Positions 1 through 8,126 of a stretch of 64,000 nucleotides of DNA are shown here, piece by piece. This DNA is from Polaribacter cellanae. Lineage in GTDB: Bacteria; Bacteroidota; Bacteroidia; Flavobacteriales; Flavobacteriaceae. The stretch lies in the NCBI RefSeq assembly GCF_017569185.1, contig NZ_CP071869.1, positions 3,710,001-3,774,000 of the forward strand, read 5' to 3'. Position 1 is the stretch's first letter, and each line of letters starts with the position of its first letter. Under the pieces are notes generated by a model. That model was not told the DNA's origin. It made no database searches and saw nothing but the letters and a program-made list of their open reading frames with translations. Both the position numbers and the translations under genes were made by a program.

Positions 1-186
1 AGTAAAATTTCTTATCAATTTGAATATCAGGCGGATAAATATGCTGCGAATAAGTATAGTAAAATAGCTACAATTAATGCTTTAAAAAGATTAGATGAAA
101 TTTCTAATGGCGTACTTACCAAAGGAAATGCTACACATCCTAAATTAGAAAAAAGGCTTCAAAGTCTAGAAAAAAATGAAAGTTAA
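1..186 (+). CDS. M48-family zinc metallopeptidase, C-terminal fragment
   Basis: The window opens inside this gene; the last 61 codons are readable in frame 1 up to a TAA at 184-186. The fragment contains FEYQADKYA (about residues 8-16). This matches the downstream part of M48 (HtpX/Ste24-like) proteases, where a Glu in an E-x-x-AD-x-x-A context is the third zinc ligand. It is followed by the usual 'THP..ekRL..L' C-terminal pattern. The HExxH motif would lie upstream, outside the window. Its last codons overlap the start of the next gene (ATG at 176) by 11 bases, so the two are probably cotranscribed. Only the tail is visible, so membrane topology and substrate cannot be judged. Confidence 0.7.
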   Translation, partial: SKISYQFEYQADKYAANKYSKIATINALKRLDEISNGVLTKGNATHPKLEKRLQSLEKNES

Positions 187-679
187 TAAATATCATTTAG
201 CTATTGTTTTATTATTAATTTTGGTTTTAAGTAGTTTTAAACCTTCGCATATTAACTTAGAGAGTCAGAGCACTAAAAATATTACTAGTAATTTACAGGT
301 TTTACATACTAAGTATGATTATATCAACATTTTTTTGACGAACCTTATGGCAGGAATTGTTTTATCAGTTGTAGGTTTTTTTACAGGAGGTATTATCACT
401 TTGTTAATTTTACTTTGGAATTTTATATTACTATGGATAATTTATGCATCTGTGGTCTCCTCTCATCAGAATATTAATATTATTTTATATTATTCAAAAC
501 ATCTACCTATAGAAATTTATGCTTTTGCTTTGTTTTCAATTATCGGTTTTAGGGGTTTTAATTTTTATAAAAAACTTATTGGTTCTAATGAGTTAGGTAT
601 TAAATTATTTCCAAACATAAAAGAATTACTAATACCTACTTTCTTATTGTTTTTATCATCATTAATTGAGGTTTTATAA
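176..679 (+). CDS. SpoIIM-like integral membrane protein
   Basis: A 167-residue very hydrophobic protein. It begins with a signal-anchor-like segment (residues 7-22), followed by a short polar stretch. The rest resembles the SpoIIM (stage II sporulation protein M) family: a glycine-rich helix with 'NLMAGIVLSVVGFFTGG' (about 56-72), another long helix, 'HLPIEIYAFALFS' and a final helix with an acidic residue near the C-terminus ('LSSLIEVL'). In Bacteroidota such proteins are not sporulation factors; relatives often sit with ABC exporters and M48 peptidases. The start codon overlaps the preceding M48 gene, which supports a joint membrane function. The family call rests on pattern recognition only. 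Confidence 0.6.
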   Translation: MKVNKYHLAIVLLLILVLSSFKPSHINLESQSTKNITSNLQVLHTKYDYINIFLTNLMAGIVLSVVGFFTGGIITLLILLWNFILLWIIYASVVSSHQNINIILYYSKHLPIEIYAFALFSIIGFRGFNFYKKLIGSNELGIKLFPNIKELLIPTFLLFLSSLIEVL

Positions 680-690
680 TACATTTTTTA

Positions 691-1254
691 ATGAATACAT
701 CTATAAACAAATCATTATCTTTTTTTTCGAAATGCTTAGTATTATATTTAGTTTTACTATTAGTAGAAGGTAAATACAGAATTGATTTTTTAAATAATCA
801 TTTTAATTCTAAATATATTAATATTATTAAGTTATCAAGTAATGTTAATATGATTATAACATCTCTTTTTGTTATTTTCATAATTATATTGATTTTAATT
901 ATTTGTTATTTTGTAATTGAAATTTTTGATTTTAACATTTCAATGAATTCTGTTATACAGGCTTTTGCTTTGATTACTTTAATTTTCACAGTATTTCAGT
1001 TTATAAGATTATTTATAGATTTTACAATGTTAAAACTACCGATCTCTAATCTGATAGATGATAACAGTTTTTTTGCTGAGCTTAAAACGACAAAATGGTT
1101 TCATTACATAACTATTTTAGACTATTTAATGATCTTAGTCGGAATATTTGTTTTAGGTTTAGAAATATATATTCAAGAAGAAAAGAAAAATAGTTTTGAA
1201 ATTTTTTGTATTTCAGGAGTTTTCTTAATTTGCTACTCTGTAATTATGATTTAA
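691..1254 (+). CDS. Polytopic membrane protein of unknown function
   Basis: 187 residues with about five predicted membrane spans (near 10-25, 50-75, 88-110, 135-157 and 167-185) separated by short polar loops. The layout loosely resembles Yip1-like membrane proteins, but I do not recognise a family. It starts 11 bases after the SpoIIM-like gene and is probably the last gene of the same operon, since more than 500 non-coding bases follow. Base composition is strongly AT-rich like its neighbour. The ORF is intact and long for such AT-rich DNA, so it is very likely real. Confidence 0.6.
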   Translation: MNTSINKSLSFFSKCLVLYLVLLLVEGKYRIDFLNNHFNSKYINIIKLSSNVNMIITSLFVIFIIILILIICYFVIEIFDFNISMNSVIQAFALITLIFTVFQFIRLFIDFTMLKLPISNLIDDNSFFAELKTTKWFHYITILDYLMILVGIFVLGLEIYIQEEKKNSFEIFCISGVFLICYSVIMI

Positions 1255-1560
1255 AACCCTTTAAATCACTAAGTTAAAATCTATTCATATTAAAGAATGT
1301 GTTATCTCGTTTTCTTTTTTTTACTATTATAAAAAGAATTAATAAAGCCAATGTAAACTAATATTTTTTGTTCTCTATTTCTAAATTATTTATTAATCAT
1401 ATTCTTATCAAAAATTAATAATCTTGGAAAATCGTTTGTTTTAATTGATATCAATATTAGAAAAGATGTAATTAAACGTAAATAAAAGTTTCTAAAGAAA
1501 TTTATATTTTTCTTACGATTTATGTATTAAAAGATATTAAGATTAGTTTTAGAAAAAAAC
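1255..1560. other. Non-coding AT-rich stretch
   Basis: I see no credible ORF, RNA gene or strong hairpin here. It separates the membrane-protein operon from the upstream repeats of the first PepSY-like gene. Confidence 0.5.
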
Positions 1561-1565
1561 ATAAA

Positions 1566-1620
1566 ACAGTGTATCTTTTACACACTTGATAAGTTTCTAC
1601 ACACAATTTTACACACAAAA
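1566..1620 (+). promoter_or_regulatory. ACACA-rich repeats, candidate enhancer for the first PepSY-like gene
   Basis: The segment holds GTGT-n7-ACAC (1569-1583) followed by TCTACACACAA and TTTTACACACAAAA. A very similar cluster lies upstream of the paralogous gene (2325-2360). Both sit about 85-140 bases before a sigma-54-like promoter, which is where NtrC-type activators usually bind. The adjacent NtrC-type regulator (2969-4330) is the obvious candidate protein; that link is inference. Confidence 0.45.
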
Positions 1621-1701
1621 CTTTTATAAAAATAAGTTCTATTTTTTTTATTGCATTGATATTTAGAGCTTTATTATTTTTTATGGCATTTAATTATTCG
1701 C

Positions 1702-1716
1702 GGCATATTTTTTTCT
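1702..1716 (+). promoter_or_regulatory. Sigma-54-like promoter of the first PepSY-like gene
   Basis: GGCATA-TTTT-TTTCT. The GG doublet stands where the -24 element is expected; the -12 position 12 bases later reads TC rather than GC. The second paralog has GGCACG-TTTA-TTTCT in the equivalent place (2447-2461). The surrounding text (TTTAATTATTC upstream, TATAAGATAA or TTTAAGATAA downstream) is also conserved. The start codon is 47 bases downstream of the element. Confidence 0.5.
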
Positions 1717-1763
1717 ATAAGATAATTGTAAATAATAAAAACAAACATTAAAAAATCAAAATC

Positions 1764-2087
1764 ATGAAAAAATTAATTTTAACAGTAGCAATCGTAGCAA
1801 GTGGATTTTCAACTTTTGCTTTTTCAGATAACGTTTTACCAGTAGAAACTATTACAGTTTCTGTAGTTAAAGATTTTAAAGAAGTTGCTTTAGACAAATT
1901 GCCAAAAGCTGTAAGCGATGCTATAGCAAAAGACTATTCTTCTTCTACTATTAGCAAAGCTTATGTAAATGATAGCGAACAGTATAAAATAGAACTTAAA
2001 ACAGCAGAAGTAGAAAGTACTGTTTACATCGATAAAGATGGAAATTGGTTAAAAGAAGCAGACATTGTAAATGATGAGAAAAAGTAG
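1764..2087 (+). CDS. Small exported PepSY-like protein, copy 1
   Basis: 107 residues with a clear signal peptide (MKKLILTVAIVASGFSTFAF, cleavage about residue 20-25). The mature part of about 80 residues contains 'LPKAVSDAIAKDY...ISKAY', 'EQYKIEL' and 'VYIDKDGNWLK'. This resembles the small PepSY-like (DUF2874-type) periplasmic proteins common in Bacteroidota, whose role is not established. It is a paralog of the protein at 2515-2838; most residues match and both share promoter and terminator architecture. It is monocistronic, with its own hairpin terminator. Control by a sigma-54 promoter and the neighbouring two-component system is likely, which suggests a stress- or envelope-related output. 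No enzyme motif is visible. Confidence 0.75.
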   Translation: MKKLILTVAIVASGFSTFAFSDNVLPVETITVSVVKDFKEVALDKLPKAVSDAIAKDYSSSTISKAYVNDSEQYKIELKTAEVESTVYIDKDGNWLKEADIVNDEKK

Positions 2088-2109
2088 GTTTACCCCCTAA
2101 GTTTAGTTA

Positions 2110-2145
2110 AAAAGGATGTTTTTATATAAAAACATCCTTTTTTTA
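2110..2145 (+). terminator. Rho-independent terminator after PepSY-like copy 1
   Basis: Inverted repeat AAAGGATGTTTTTA / TAAAAACATCCTTT with a very short loop, followed by a run of T. The same AAAGGATGTTT stem recurs after the second copy (2872-2905), so the terminator was duplicated with the gene. Confidence 0.8.
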
Positions 2146-2324
2146 TGCTTCAATTTTAAGATTATACAACCTTAACATTTAACAGATATGTTAAGATTTG
2201 TAAGTATAAAATATTTTAAGAAAATTACTTTCTTTAGTTTTTATTTTTTTATTGAAGTAATTCTTTTCCAAAATTTTAGAGTCTTTTAATTTGTTGCATT
2301 TTATATTATGATAGAGTACTTTTT

Positions 2325-2360
2325 ACACAGTTTTTTCTGTGTTATACACATTTTTACACA
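2325..2360 (+). promoter_or_regulatory. ACACA-rich repeats, candidate enhancer for the second PepSY-like gene
   Basis: A perfect inverted repeat ACACAG-TTTTTT-CTGTGT (2325-2342) followed by ATACACA and TTTTTACACA. It mirrors the cluster at 1566-1620 and sits about 85-120 bases upstream of the sigma-54-like promoter. Confidence 0.45.
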
Positions 2361-2446
2361 TAAAAATAATTAATAAATACACATAAATTATTTTATTTAA
2401 CTGATAATTAAAGGTTTAATATTATTTATGTTTTTTAATTATTCTC

Positions 2447-2461
2447 GGCACGTTTATTTCT
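2447..2461 (+). promoter_or_regulatory. Sigma-54-like promoter of the second PepSY-like gene
   Basis: GGCACG-TTTA-TTTCT, preceded by TC. The -24 half (GGCACG) matches the sigma-54 consensus TGGCACG exactly from the GG onward. The -12 half has TC in place of GC. It is equivalent to the element at 1702-1716. Confidence 0.55.
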
Positions 2462-2514
2462 TTAAGATAAGCGTAATTAATAATTAAAATAATAACTATA
2501 AAACAATTAAAATC

Positions 2515-2838
2515 ATGAAAAAATTAATTTTAACAGTAGCAATTTTAGCAGGCGGATTTTCAACTTTTGCAACACCAAACAATATTGTAAAAGCAGAAAC
2601 AATTTGTGTAGTATCTATTGAAGGTTTTAAAGAAATTGCAGTAGATAAATTACCAAAAGCTGTTTTAGATGCAGTATTAAAAGACTATGCAAAATCAAAA
2701 ATAAGTAAAGCGTATGTAAATGAAAGTAAGCAGTATAAATTAGAACTAAATACAGATGAAGTTATAAGTACTGTTTATATCGATAAAGATGGAAACTGGT
2801 TAGAAGAAACTGATATTATCGATAATAAAGAGAAGTAA
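2515..2838 (+). CDS. Small exported PepSY-like protein, copy 2
   Basis: 107 residues, the same length as the upstream paralog, with an almost identical signal peptide (MKKLILTVAILAGGFSTFAT). The mature region has the same pattern: 'FKEIAVDKLPKAVLDAVLKDY', 'ISKAYVN', 'QYKLEL', 'STVYIDKDGNWLEE'. The two genes probably arose by tandem duplication that included promoter, enhancer and terminator, then diverged mainly in the first third of the mature protein. The gene lies 130 bases upstream of the NtrC-type regulator but is separated from it by a terminator. Function unknown; a periplasmic sensor or chaperone-like role is only a guess. Confidence 0.75.
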   Translation: MKKLILTVAILAGGFSTFATPNNIVKAETICVVSIEGFKEIAVDKLPKAVLDAVLKDYAKSKISKAYVNESKQYKLELNTDEVISTVYIDKDGNWLEETDIIDNKEK

Positions 2839-2871
2839 AATAATTGGGGAATTTATTTTAACGATCACTTT

Positions 2872-2905
2872 AAAAAGGATGTTTTTTATAAACATCCTTT
2901 TTTTT
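2872..2905 (+). terminator. Rho-independent terminator after PepSY-like copy 2
   Basis: AAAAAGGATGTTT / AAACATCCTTTTT hairpin followed by T's. It is near-identical in stem to the terminator at 2110-2145. Confidence 0.8.
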
Positions 2906-2968
2906 ATGCTTTTTTTGTAATTAAAAGTTATTTAATCTTAATATTTTTGAGCTAAAATTAAAAGCTTT

Positions 2969-4330
2969 ATGAAACAGATACTATTAGTTGAAGATGATAT
3001 TACGTTCTCTAAAATGTTAAAACATTTTCTAGAACGTAATAAATATGTAGTAGATGTAAGTTTTAATATGCGAAGTGCTTCAGCTCAATTAAAAAAAAAT
3101 AATTACGATTTAGTTTTTACAGATTTAAGACTCCCAGATGGAAATGGAATAGATTTATTAAAACAAATAAAAGACGAAAACACCAATATTCCTGTTGTTT
3201 TGTTAACTAGTTATGCAGAAGTTTCTACAGCAGTACAAGCAATGAAGCAAGGCGCATTCGATTATATTTCTAAACCTTTAAACCCAGATGAAGTGTTAGA
3301 GGTGGTTAGCAATGCTTTAGAAATTAAAAAAGAGAACAAAAGTAAGGCTGCTAATACTTCTAAAAAAGAAAATAATACTTCAAACAAAAATAACAATACC
3401 AACTCTAAACCTGAATTTGTAAAAGGTATTAGTGCAGAGTCTAAAGTTTTAAATGAATATATAGAACTTGTGGCACCAACTAATATTTCTGTTTTAATAA
3501 CAGGAGAAAGTGGTACTGGAAAAGAAGTTGTAGCAAAAAGTATCCATTTAAAAAGTACAAGAAGCGATAAGCCATTTATTGCTGTAGACTGTGGTTCTAT
3601 ACCAAAAGAAATTGCTTCAAGTGAATTTTTCGGACACAAAAAAGGTTCGTTCACAGGAGCCATTAATGATAAAATAGGGCATTTCGAAGCTGCAAATGGA
3701 GGTACACTTTTCTTAGATGAAGTAGGTAATTTATCTTATGAAAATCAAATACAATTATTGCGTGCTTTACAAGAAAGAAAAGTAAAACCTATAGGAAGTA
3801 GTAGTGAAATTATGGTAGATATTCGTTTGGTTACTGCAACAAATGAAGATTTATTAGAAGCTGTTAAAAAAGGAGATTTTCGAGAAGATTTATACCATCG
3901 TTTAAATGAATTTTCTATAAAAGTGCCTAGTTTAAAAGATAGAAACGACGATATAATTTTGTATGCAGATTTCTTTCTAGACAAAGCTAACAAAGAATTA
4001 AACAAATCTATAGTTGGCTTTTCAAAAGAAGTTTTAACGTTCTTTCAAAGTTATCAATGGCCTGGAAATCTAAGAGAATTATCTAACTTTATAAAAAGAG
4101 CCACTTTATTGTCGCAAGAAGATATTATAGATAAAAGTGTTTTGCCAGAAGAAATGCTTCAAGCGCAAAATAATACAAAGGTTCATAAATTTTCTACGAA
4201 AGAAAATGAAAAAGAACTTATTATTAGAGCACTAAAAGAAGCTAGTAATAATAAAACACAAGCCGCTAAATTACTACGAATTACAAGAAAAACACTTTAT
4301 AATAAAATGAAGGAATACAGTCTTAATTAA
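2969..4330 (+). CDS. Sigma-54-dependent NtrC-family response regulator
   Basis: 453 residues in the classic three-part layout. A receiver domain (about 1-120) has acidic residues D9/D10, phospho-acceptor D52 in 'FTDLRLPDGNG' and a conserved Lys in 'DYISKPL'. After a low-complexity linker rich in Asn and Lys (about 120-145) comes an AAA+ domain with Walker A GESGTGK (179-185), the sigma-54 contact loop GSFTGA (226-231, a variant of GAFTGA), Walker B 'GGTLFLDE' and 'WPGNLREL'. A Fis-type helix-turn-helix closes the protein ('NKTQAAKLLRITRKTLYNKM'). It should activate sigma-54 promoters when phosphorylated. The convergent kinase at 4323-6744 is the likely partner and overlaps its 3' end by 8 bases. 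The two PepSY-like genes upstream are likely targets. Confidence 0.93.
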   Translation: MKQILLVEDDITFSKMLKHFLERNKYVVDVSFNMRSASAQLKKNNYDLVFTDLRLPDGNGIDLLKQIKDENTNIPVVLLTSYAEVSTAVQAMKQGAFDYISKPLNPDEVLEVVSNALEIKKENKSKAANTSKKENNTSNKNNNTNSKPEFVKGISAESKVLNEYIELVAPTNISVLITGESGTGKEVVAKSIHLKSTRSDKPFIAVDCGSIPKEIASSEFFGHKKGSFTGAINDKIGHFEAANGGTLFLDEVGNLSYENQIQLLRALQERKVKPIGSSSEIMVDIRLVTATNEDLLEAVKKGDFREDLYHRLNEFSIKVPSLKDRNDDIILYADFFLDKANKELNKSIVGFSKEVLTFFQSYQWPGNLRELSNFIKRATLLSQEDIIDKSVLPEEMLQAQNNTKVHKFSTKENEKELIIRALKEASNNKTQAAKLLRITRKTLYNKMKEYSLN

Positions 4331-6161
4331 GATAACTGGTTAAAGATTTTATAAAATTTTCTAAAGCATTTTTAAAGTCTGTAAAGAGTTTATTATCAAT
4401 GCTTTTTGCGTTTTCAAAAGTTTCTAAAAAAGGCACTATATTTCTTGCGTCTAATTGTTTAAACATACTTAACATAGTATGGCTAATTAGATTAAATGTT
4501 TGTAAATCGCTATTTTCTTTTGCTTGTTTTAAAAGTAAAATATTTTTTTTTGTATCTTGTAAAAAAACAGCTAATGTTTTTTTAATGGCTATAGAATCGT
4601 TATTTAAAAATGTTTTTAGTGAAGTTATATTAAATTCGTTTGTGTGCTTATCATCATTAATTTTATATGTAGTTTTAGATTTTAAAAAATTAGAGCCAAA
4701 AAATTGATGTAAAATATTTTGCAGGTCAATAGCGCGAAAAGGTTTAATTAATACCTCAGAAAAACCACTGTTTGCATAATCGTCTTTAGATAAATGCAAC
4801 CTTCCTGTCATCGCAATTATTGGCTGATTGTTATATGATTCTTGCTTTTTTAAAGTTTCCATAAAATGGATTCCATTCATTTTTGGAAGTTGAATGTCTG
4901 TTAACACAAAATCGTAAGGAATATCGTCAACAGCTTCTAAAGCACTTTGTGCATCGCTAAAAATATAGCTTTTAATAGCATATTGTTTAAGAAAATCTTT
5001 TAGTAGTTGCCTTATAGAGGCATCGTCTTCGACTACAATTGCATTTAAATTAAAAATAACTTCTGGCTTTGGACTCTCTGAACTTTTTATAGGCTCACTA
5101 GATATCTTTACTGGAATTTTTAGGGTAAATACACTTCCTTTAGAAAGTTCGCTTTTTAAAGTTAACGTACCATTTAATAATTCTGTTAGTTTCTTAGAAA
5201 TGGTTAAACCTAATCCAAAACCGTTTCGATTACTTTTTTTAGTTGTATCTGCCTGTGTAAAAGCTTTAAAAATAGTTTTTTGCTGTTCCTTAGAAATACC
5301 TATTCCAGTATCGTTTACAGAGATTTCTAAAATTTGTTCATTACCATTCATCTTTAAAAAACTCTCTATAGTTATAGAGCCTTGCTTAGTAAATTTACAA
5401 GCATTTGTAATTAAGTTTGTTAGAATTTGTTTTATTCTAAAGGGGTCACTAATAATAGAATGGTTTAATTTTGAGCCATGCTTTACAGCAAACTCGATAG
5501 GTTTATTTTTAATTAAAGTTTTAGCGCTTAAAGTAACTTCATTAATTAGTTTTTTTAAATCAAAAGGAATAGATTCAAGCAAAGTTTCTCCACTTTCAAG
5601 TTTAGAAAATTCCATAAGATCGTTTACCAACTGTCCCATATATTTTGAAGCATTTGAAATATGGTCGATATAATTACTCTCTTTAGTGGTATATTTCGAG
5701 TTTTGAAGCAATTCGCTATAACCCGTAATTGTGCTAAGAGGTGTTCGCAAGTCGTGGCTAACCATAGAAATTATTTGTTCTCTATTTTTTAGAAGAGAGG
5801 ATGTTTTTTCATTGGCTTTTTCTAATTGTTTTCGATAACGCTGGCTTTTCCAAAAATCATTTAAAAAGGTGATAGAAAAAAATATGATTATCAACATACT
5901 AAGCCCTGCAGCAAGTAAAATAATGTTTTTACTACGACTTAACGTTTTTTCTCTTTGTTTATTAATACTATTGTTGTAAGCAACAACATCTTTTTCTAAA
6001 GTATTTAGTAACTCTTGTAGTTTTCTTGAAATTATCAAATCATTTTCTATTAATTGACTTTCTTTTCTTAGTAAAGATATTCGTTGTTTTAAAGTTTCTT
6101 TTTGTGCTTTCTCCAACATGTTTTTGGAGATGGATATTAAAGAATCAATTTTTTTTTTCAT
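4323..6161 (-). CDS. Hybrid histidine kinase, catalytic part (HisKA-HATPase-REC-HPt)
   Basis: 612 residues. Order: a coiled-coil stretch (about 1-75), one membrane helix (77-101), HisKA with phospho-accepting H136 in 'MVSHDLRTPL', HATPase_c with an N box ('NLITNACKF'), 'NDTGIGI' and 'GFGLGLTISKKL', a receiver with D422 in 'VLTDIQLPKMNG', and a C-terminal HPt-like domain with H561 in 'LISHTMLSM'. The product should autophosphorylate and feed the neighbouring NtrC regulator. As annotated it would start in the middle of a periplasmic domain with no first membrane helix; that helix is in the preceding ORF (6145-6744). The two ORFs overlap by 17 bases in different frames across an A10 tract, so this is very likely the 3' part of one gene of about 811 codons. 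Confidence 0.9.
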   Translation of the reverse strand: MKKKIDSLISISKNMLEKAQKETLKQRISLLRKESQLIENDLIISRKLQELLNTLEKDVVAYNNSINKQREKTLSRSKNIILLAAGLSMLIIIFFSITFLNDFWKSQRYRKQLEKANEKTSSLLKNREQIISMVSHDLRTPLSTITGYSELLQNSKYTTKESNYIDHISNASKYMGQLVNDLMEFSKLESGETLLESIPFDLKKLINEVTLSAKTLIKNKPIEFAVKHGSKLNHSIISDPFRIKQILTNLITNACKFTKQGSITIESFLKMNGNEQILEISVNDTGIGISKEQQKTIFKAFTQADTTKKSNRNGFGLGLTISKKLTELLNGTLTLKSELSKGSVFTLKIPVKISSEPIKSSESPKPEVIFNLNAIVVEDDASIRQLLKDFLKQYAIKSYIFSDAQSALEAVDDIPYDFVLTDIQLPKMNGIHFMETLKKQESYNNQPIIAMTGRLHLSKDDYANSGFSEVLIKPFRAIDLQNILHQFFGSNFLKSKTTYKINDDKHTNEFNITSLKTFLNNDSIAIKKTLAVFLQDTKKNILLLKQAKENSDLQTFNLISHTMLSMFKQLDARNIVPFLETFENAKSIDNKLFTDFKNALENFIKSLTSYLN

Positions 6162-6744
6162 CTAGAATAACAGTGTCTTTTTGATATCCGTTAATTATTT
6201 TATTATATTTTTCGAACTTTAAACGTGCTTGTAAATTTATAAAAGCAGGGCTTTTTATAATATCGTCCATAGAATCTTTTTCTAAAAGCGAATCTATGGC
6301 ACTTAATTTATTTATTACAGTACTTATTGGGTCGTCGGAATTATAACTGCGTTTTAAGTTTTTTAAACTAGTAATATTTTTAAGTTTTTTATTGATGATA
6401 ACCTTAATGCTATCAAAAATAAATTCTTGCGAAGTTTTTTTTGTAAAGTATTTTAACGAATCTATAGTAAGTAATAATCTTTTGTTTTCTTGACTATATT
6501 CTTTAAATTTTTTCGAAGAATTTAATTGAATGGCGGCTCTGGCTAAACTCTCGTTTTTATAAATATCTGCAATAAGACTTCCAACTTTTAAAATCTTATT
6601 TTGGTCTGTAATATCTTGTCCTTGTATTTTGGTAAAGGTTTTAATTTCAGACAATATCAAAAAACCAAAAACGGTCGCTAAAATACCAATTGTAATATAG
6701 CCAGCTAAGATTTTAAAAGTAATTCTATGTTTTGAAGTTTTCAT
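6145..6744 (-). CDS. Hybrid histidine kinase, N-terminal sensor part (frameshifted)
   Basis: 199 residues: a short basic N-terminus, a membrane helix (about 9-31), then a helical, Lys/Asn-rich extracytoplasmic domain resembling the four-helix sensor regions of bacterial kinases and chemoreceptors. It has no second membrane helix and no output domain, so alone it would be a dead-end anchor. The reading frame ends 'DEKKN' stop in the middle of an A10 tract. A one-base loss (A9) would join it directly to the kinase ORF that begins at 6161. I read it as the missing TM1 and sensor of that kinase. A sequencing error, a true mutation or slippage could each explain the break. Confidence 0.75.
   Translation of the reverse strand: MKTSKHRITFKILAGYITIGILATVFGFLILSEIKTFTKIQGQDITDQNKILKVGSLIADIYKNESLARAAIQLNSSKKFKEYSQENKRLLLTIDSLKYFTKKTSQEFIFDSIKVIINKKLKNITSLKNLKRSYNSDDPISTVINKLSAIDSLLEKDSMDDIIKSPAFINLQARLKFEKYNKIINGYQKDTVILDEKKN
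6149..6158 (-). repeat. A10 homopolymer at the kinase frameshift
   Basis: Ten T's on the plus strand (A10 in the sense of the kinase). With ten A's the upstream frame ends at TGA just after the tract; with nine the sensor and kinase ORFs fuse. The downstream ATG sits immediately before the run. Confidence 0.9.
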
Positions 6745-7027
6745 ATAAAGATAAGCGAAATTATAAAAATATTTACGTTTCTTTTTATACCTTAAAAACG
6801 GATAAGAGTATATTTTGTTGTTTAAATAGAGAATACTTAGAAAGTAAAATAGAATATAAAAAAACTCATTTTTATGTGAGCTGAAAATATTGTTATTTTT
6901 AGAAAAAAAATTAAAGCATAGTATAGTTTAATTTATTGCTTATAAAACAGGTGTTTTTTTTAATTCTGTAATTACCTAATATAGAAACAAGGTATTATAA
7001 AGTTTTATTTAGATATTAAAAAGAGAT

Positions 7028-8095
7028 TTAGGATACAGTTCTTGTTTTGTTCAATAAATAAAAATCTGCTAAAACTAGTGCAGTCATAGCTTCAATAATT
7101 GGTACGGCTCTTGGCACTACACATGGGTCGTGTCTTCCTTTTCCTGTAATCTCTGTTACTTTATAATTAGAATTTATGGTTTGTTGAGAACTCATAATAG
7201 TTGCAACAGGTTTAAAAGCTACCCTAAAGTAAATGTCCATTCCATTACTAATTCCTCCTTGAATACCACCAGAAAGGTTAGACTGGGTGGAACCATCTTC
7301 ATTAAAAACGTCATTATGTTCAGAACCTTTCATTTTCGCACCACAAAAACCACTACCAAATTCAAAGCCTTTTACAGCATTAATAGAAAGCATTGCTTTA
7401 CCTAATTCTGCATGTAGTTTATTAAAAATAGGTTCACCCAAACCCACTGGAACATTTTGTGCAATACAAGTAATAGTTCCTCCAATTGTGTCTCCGGCTT
7501 TTCTAATTTCTTTAATTTTATCAATCATTTTTTCTGCTGAAGCTTCATCAGGACAACGAACAATATTATGTTCAGTTTTAGAAAAATCTAAATCTTGATA
7601 CGGTTTATCAATAAAAATATTGCCAACAGAAGAAGTAAAAGCGTTTATACGAATATTTTTAATTAGTTGTTTTGCCAAAGCACCAGCTACAACCCAATTT
7701 GCGGTTTCACGCGCAGAACTTCTTCCACCACCTCTGTAATCTCTAACTCCGTATTTTTTATCATAAGTATAATCTGCATGAGAGGGTCTATACACATTTG
7801 TGTTATGGTTGTAGTCTTTACTTTTTTGATTGGTGTTTCTTATAACAAAACCAATAGAAGTTCCAGTTGTTTTTCCTTCGAAAATTCCTGATAAAAACTC
7901 TACAGTATCTGGTTCTTTTCTTTGAGTAACGATTTTAGATTGCCCAGGTTTACGTCTGTTTAATTCTTCTTGAATCGCATCAAAATCAACTTCTAAACCC
8001 GCAGGAAACCCATCTATAACTCCACCAATAGCAGTTCCATGAGATTCACCATATGTTGTTACTTTTAATAAGTTTCCAAAAGAATTAAATGACAT
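7028..8095 (-). CDS. aroC: Chorismate synthase
   Basis: 355 residues, full length for the family. It converts 5-enolpyruvylshikimate-3-phosphate to chorismate, the last common step of aromatic amino-acid synthesis, using reduced FMN. Diagnostic motifs are the N-terminal '[14 protein letters not shown]' (about 7-20), 'RRKPGQS' for phosphate binding, the central '[23 protein letters not shown]' region with the FMN-contacting GGRSSARET, and the C-terminal '[18 protein letters not shown]'. The gene stands alone: it has its own promoter-like -7 box (8119-8126), and the split kinase downstream is over 280 bases away. It is transcribed away from the tRNA genes. Nothing unusual is seen. Confidence 0.97.
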   Translation of the reverse strand: MSFNSFGNLLKVTTYGESHGTAIGGVIDGFPAGLEVDFDAIQEELNRRKPGQSKIVTQRKEPDTVEFLSGIFEGKTTGTSIGFVIRNTNQKSKDYNHNTNVYRPSHADYTYDKKYGVRDYRGGGRSSARETANWVVAGALAKQLIKNIRINAFTSSVGNIFIDKPYQDLDFSKTEHNIVRCPDEASAEKMIDKIKEIRKAGDTIGGTITCIAQNVPVGLGEPIFNKLHAELGKAMLSINAVKGFEFGSGFCGAKMKGSEHNDVFNEDGSTQSNLSGGIQGGISNGMDIYFRVAFKPVATIMSSQQTINSNYKVTEITGKGRHDPCVVPRAVPIIEAMTALVLADFYLLNKTRTVS

Positions 8096-8118
8096 TGTTT
8101 TTGCTTTTATTTAGATTA

Positions 8119-8126
8119 CAAATATA
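8119..8126 (-). promoter_or_regulatory. -7 box of aroC
   Basis: TATATTTG on the minus strand, a perfect fit to the Bacteroidota TAnnTTTG element, 23 bases before the aroC start codon. Confidence 0.6.

Noticed and set aside
3262..3663. 133-codon frame opposite the NtrC regulator, and similar antisense frames inside susC, acs and the GH genes
   Set aside because: Shadows of strong coding frames in AT-rich DNA with no independent support.
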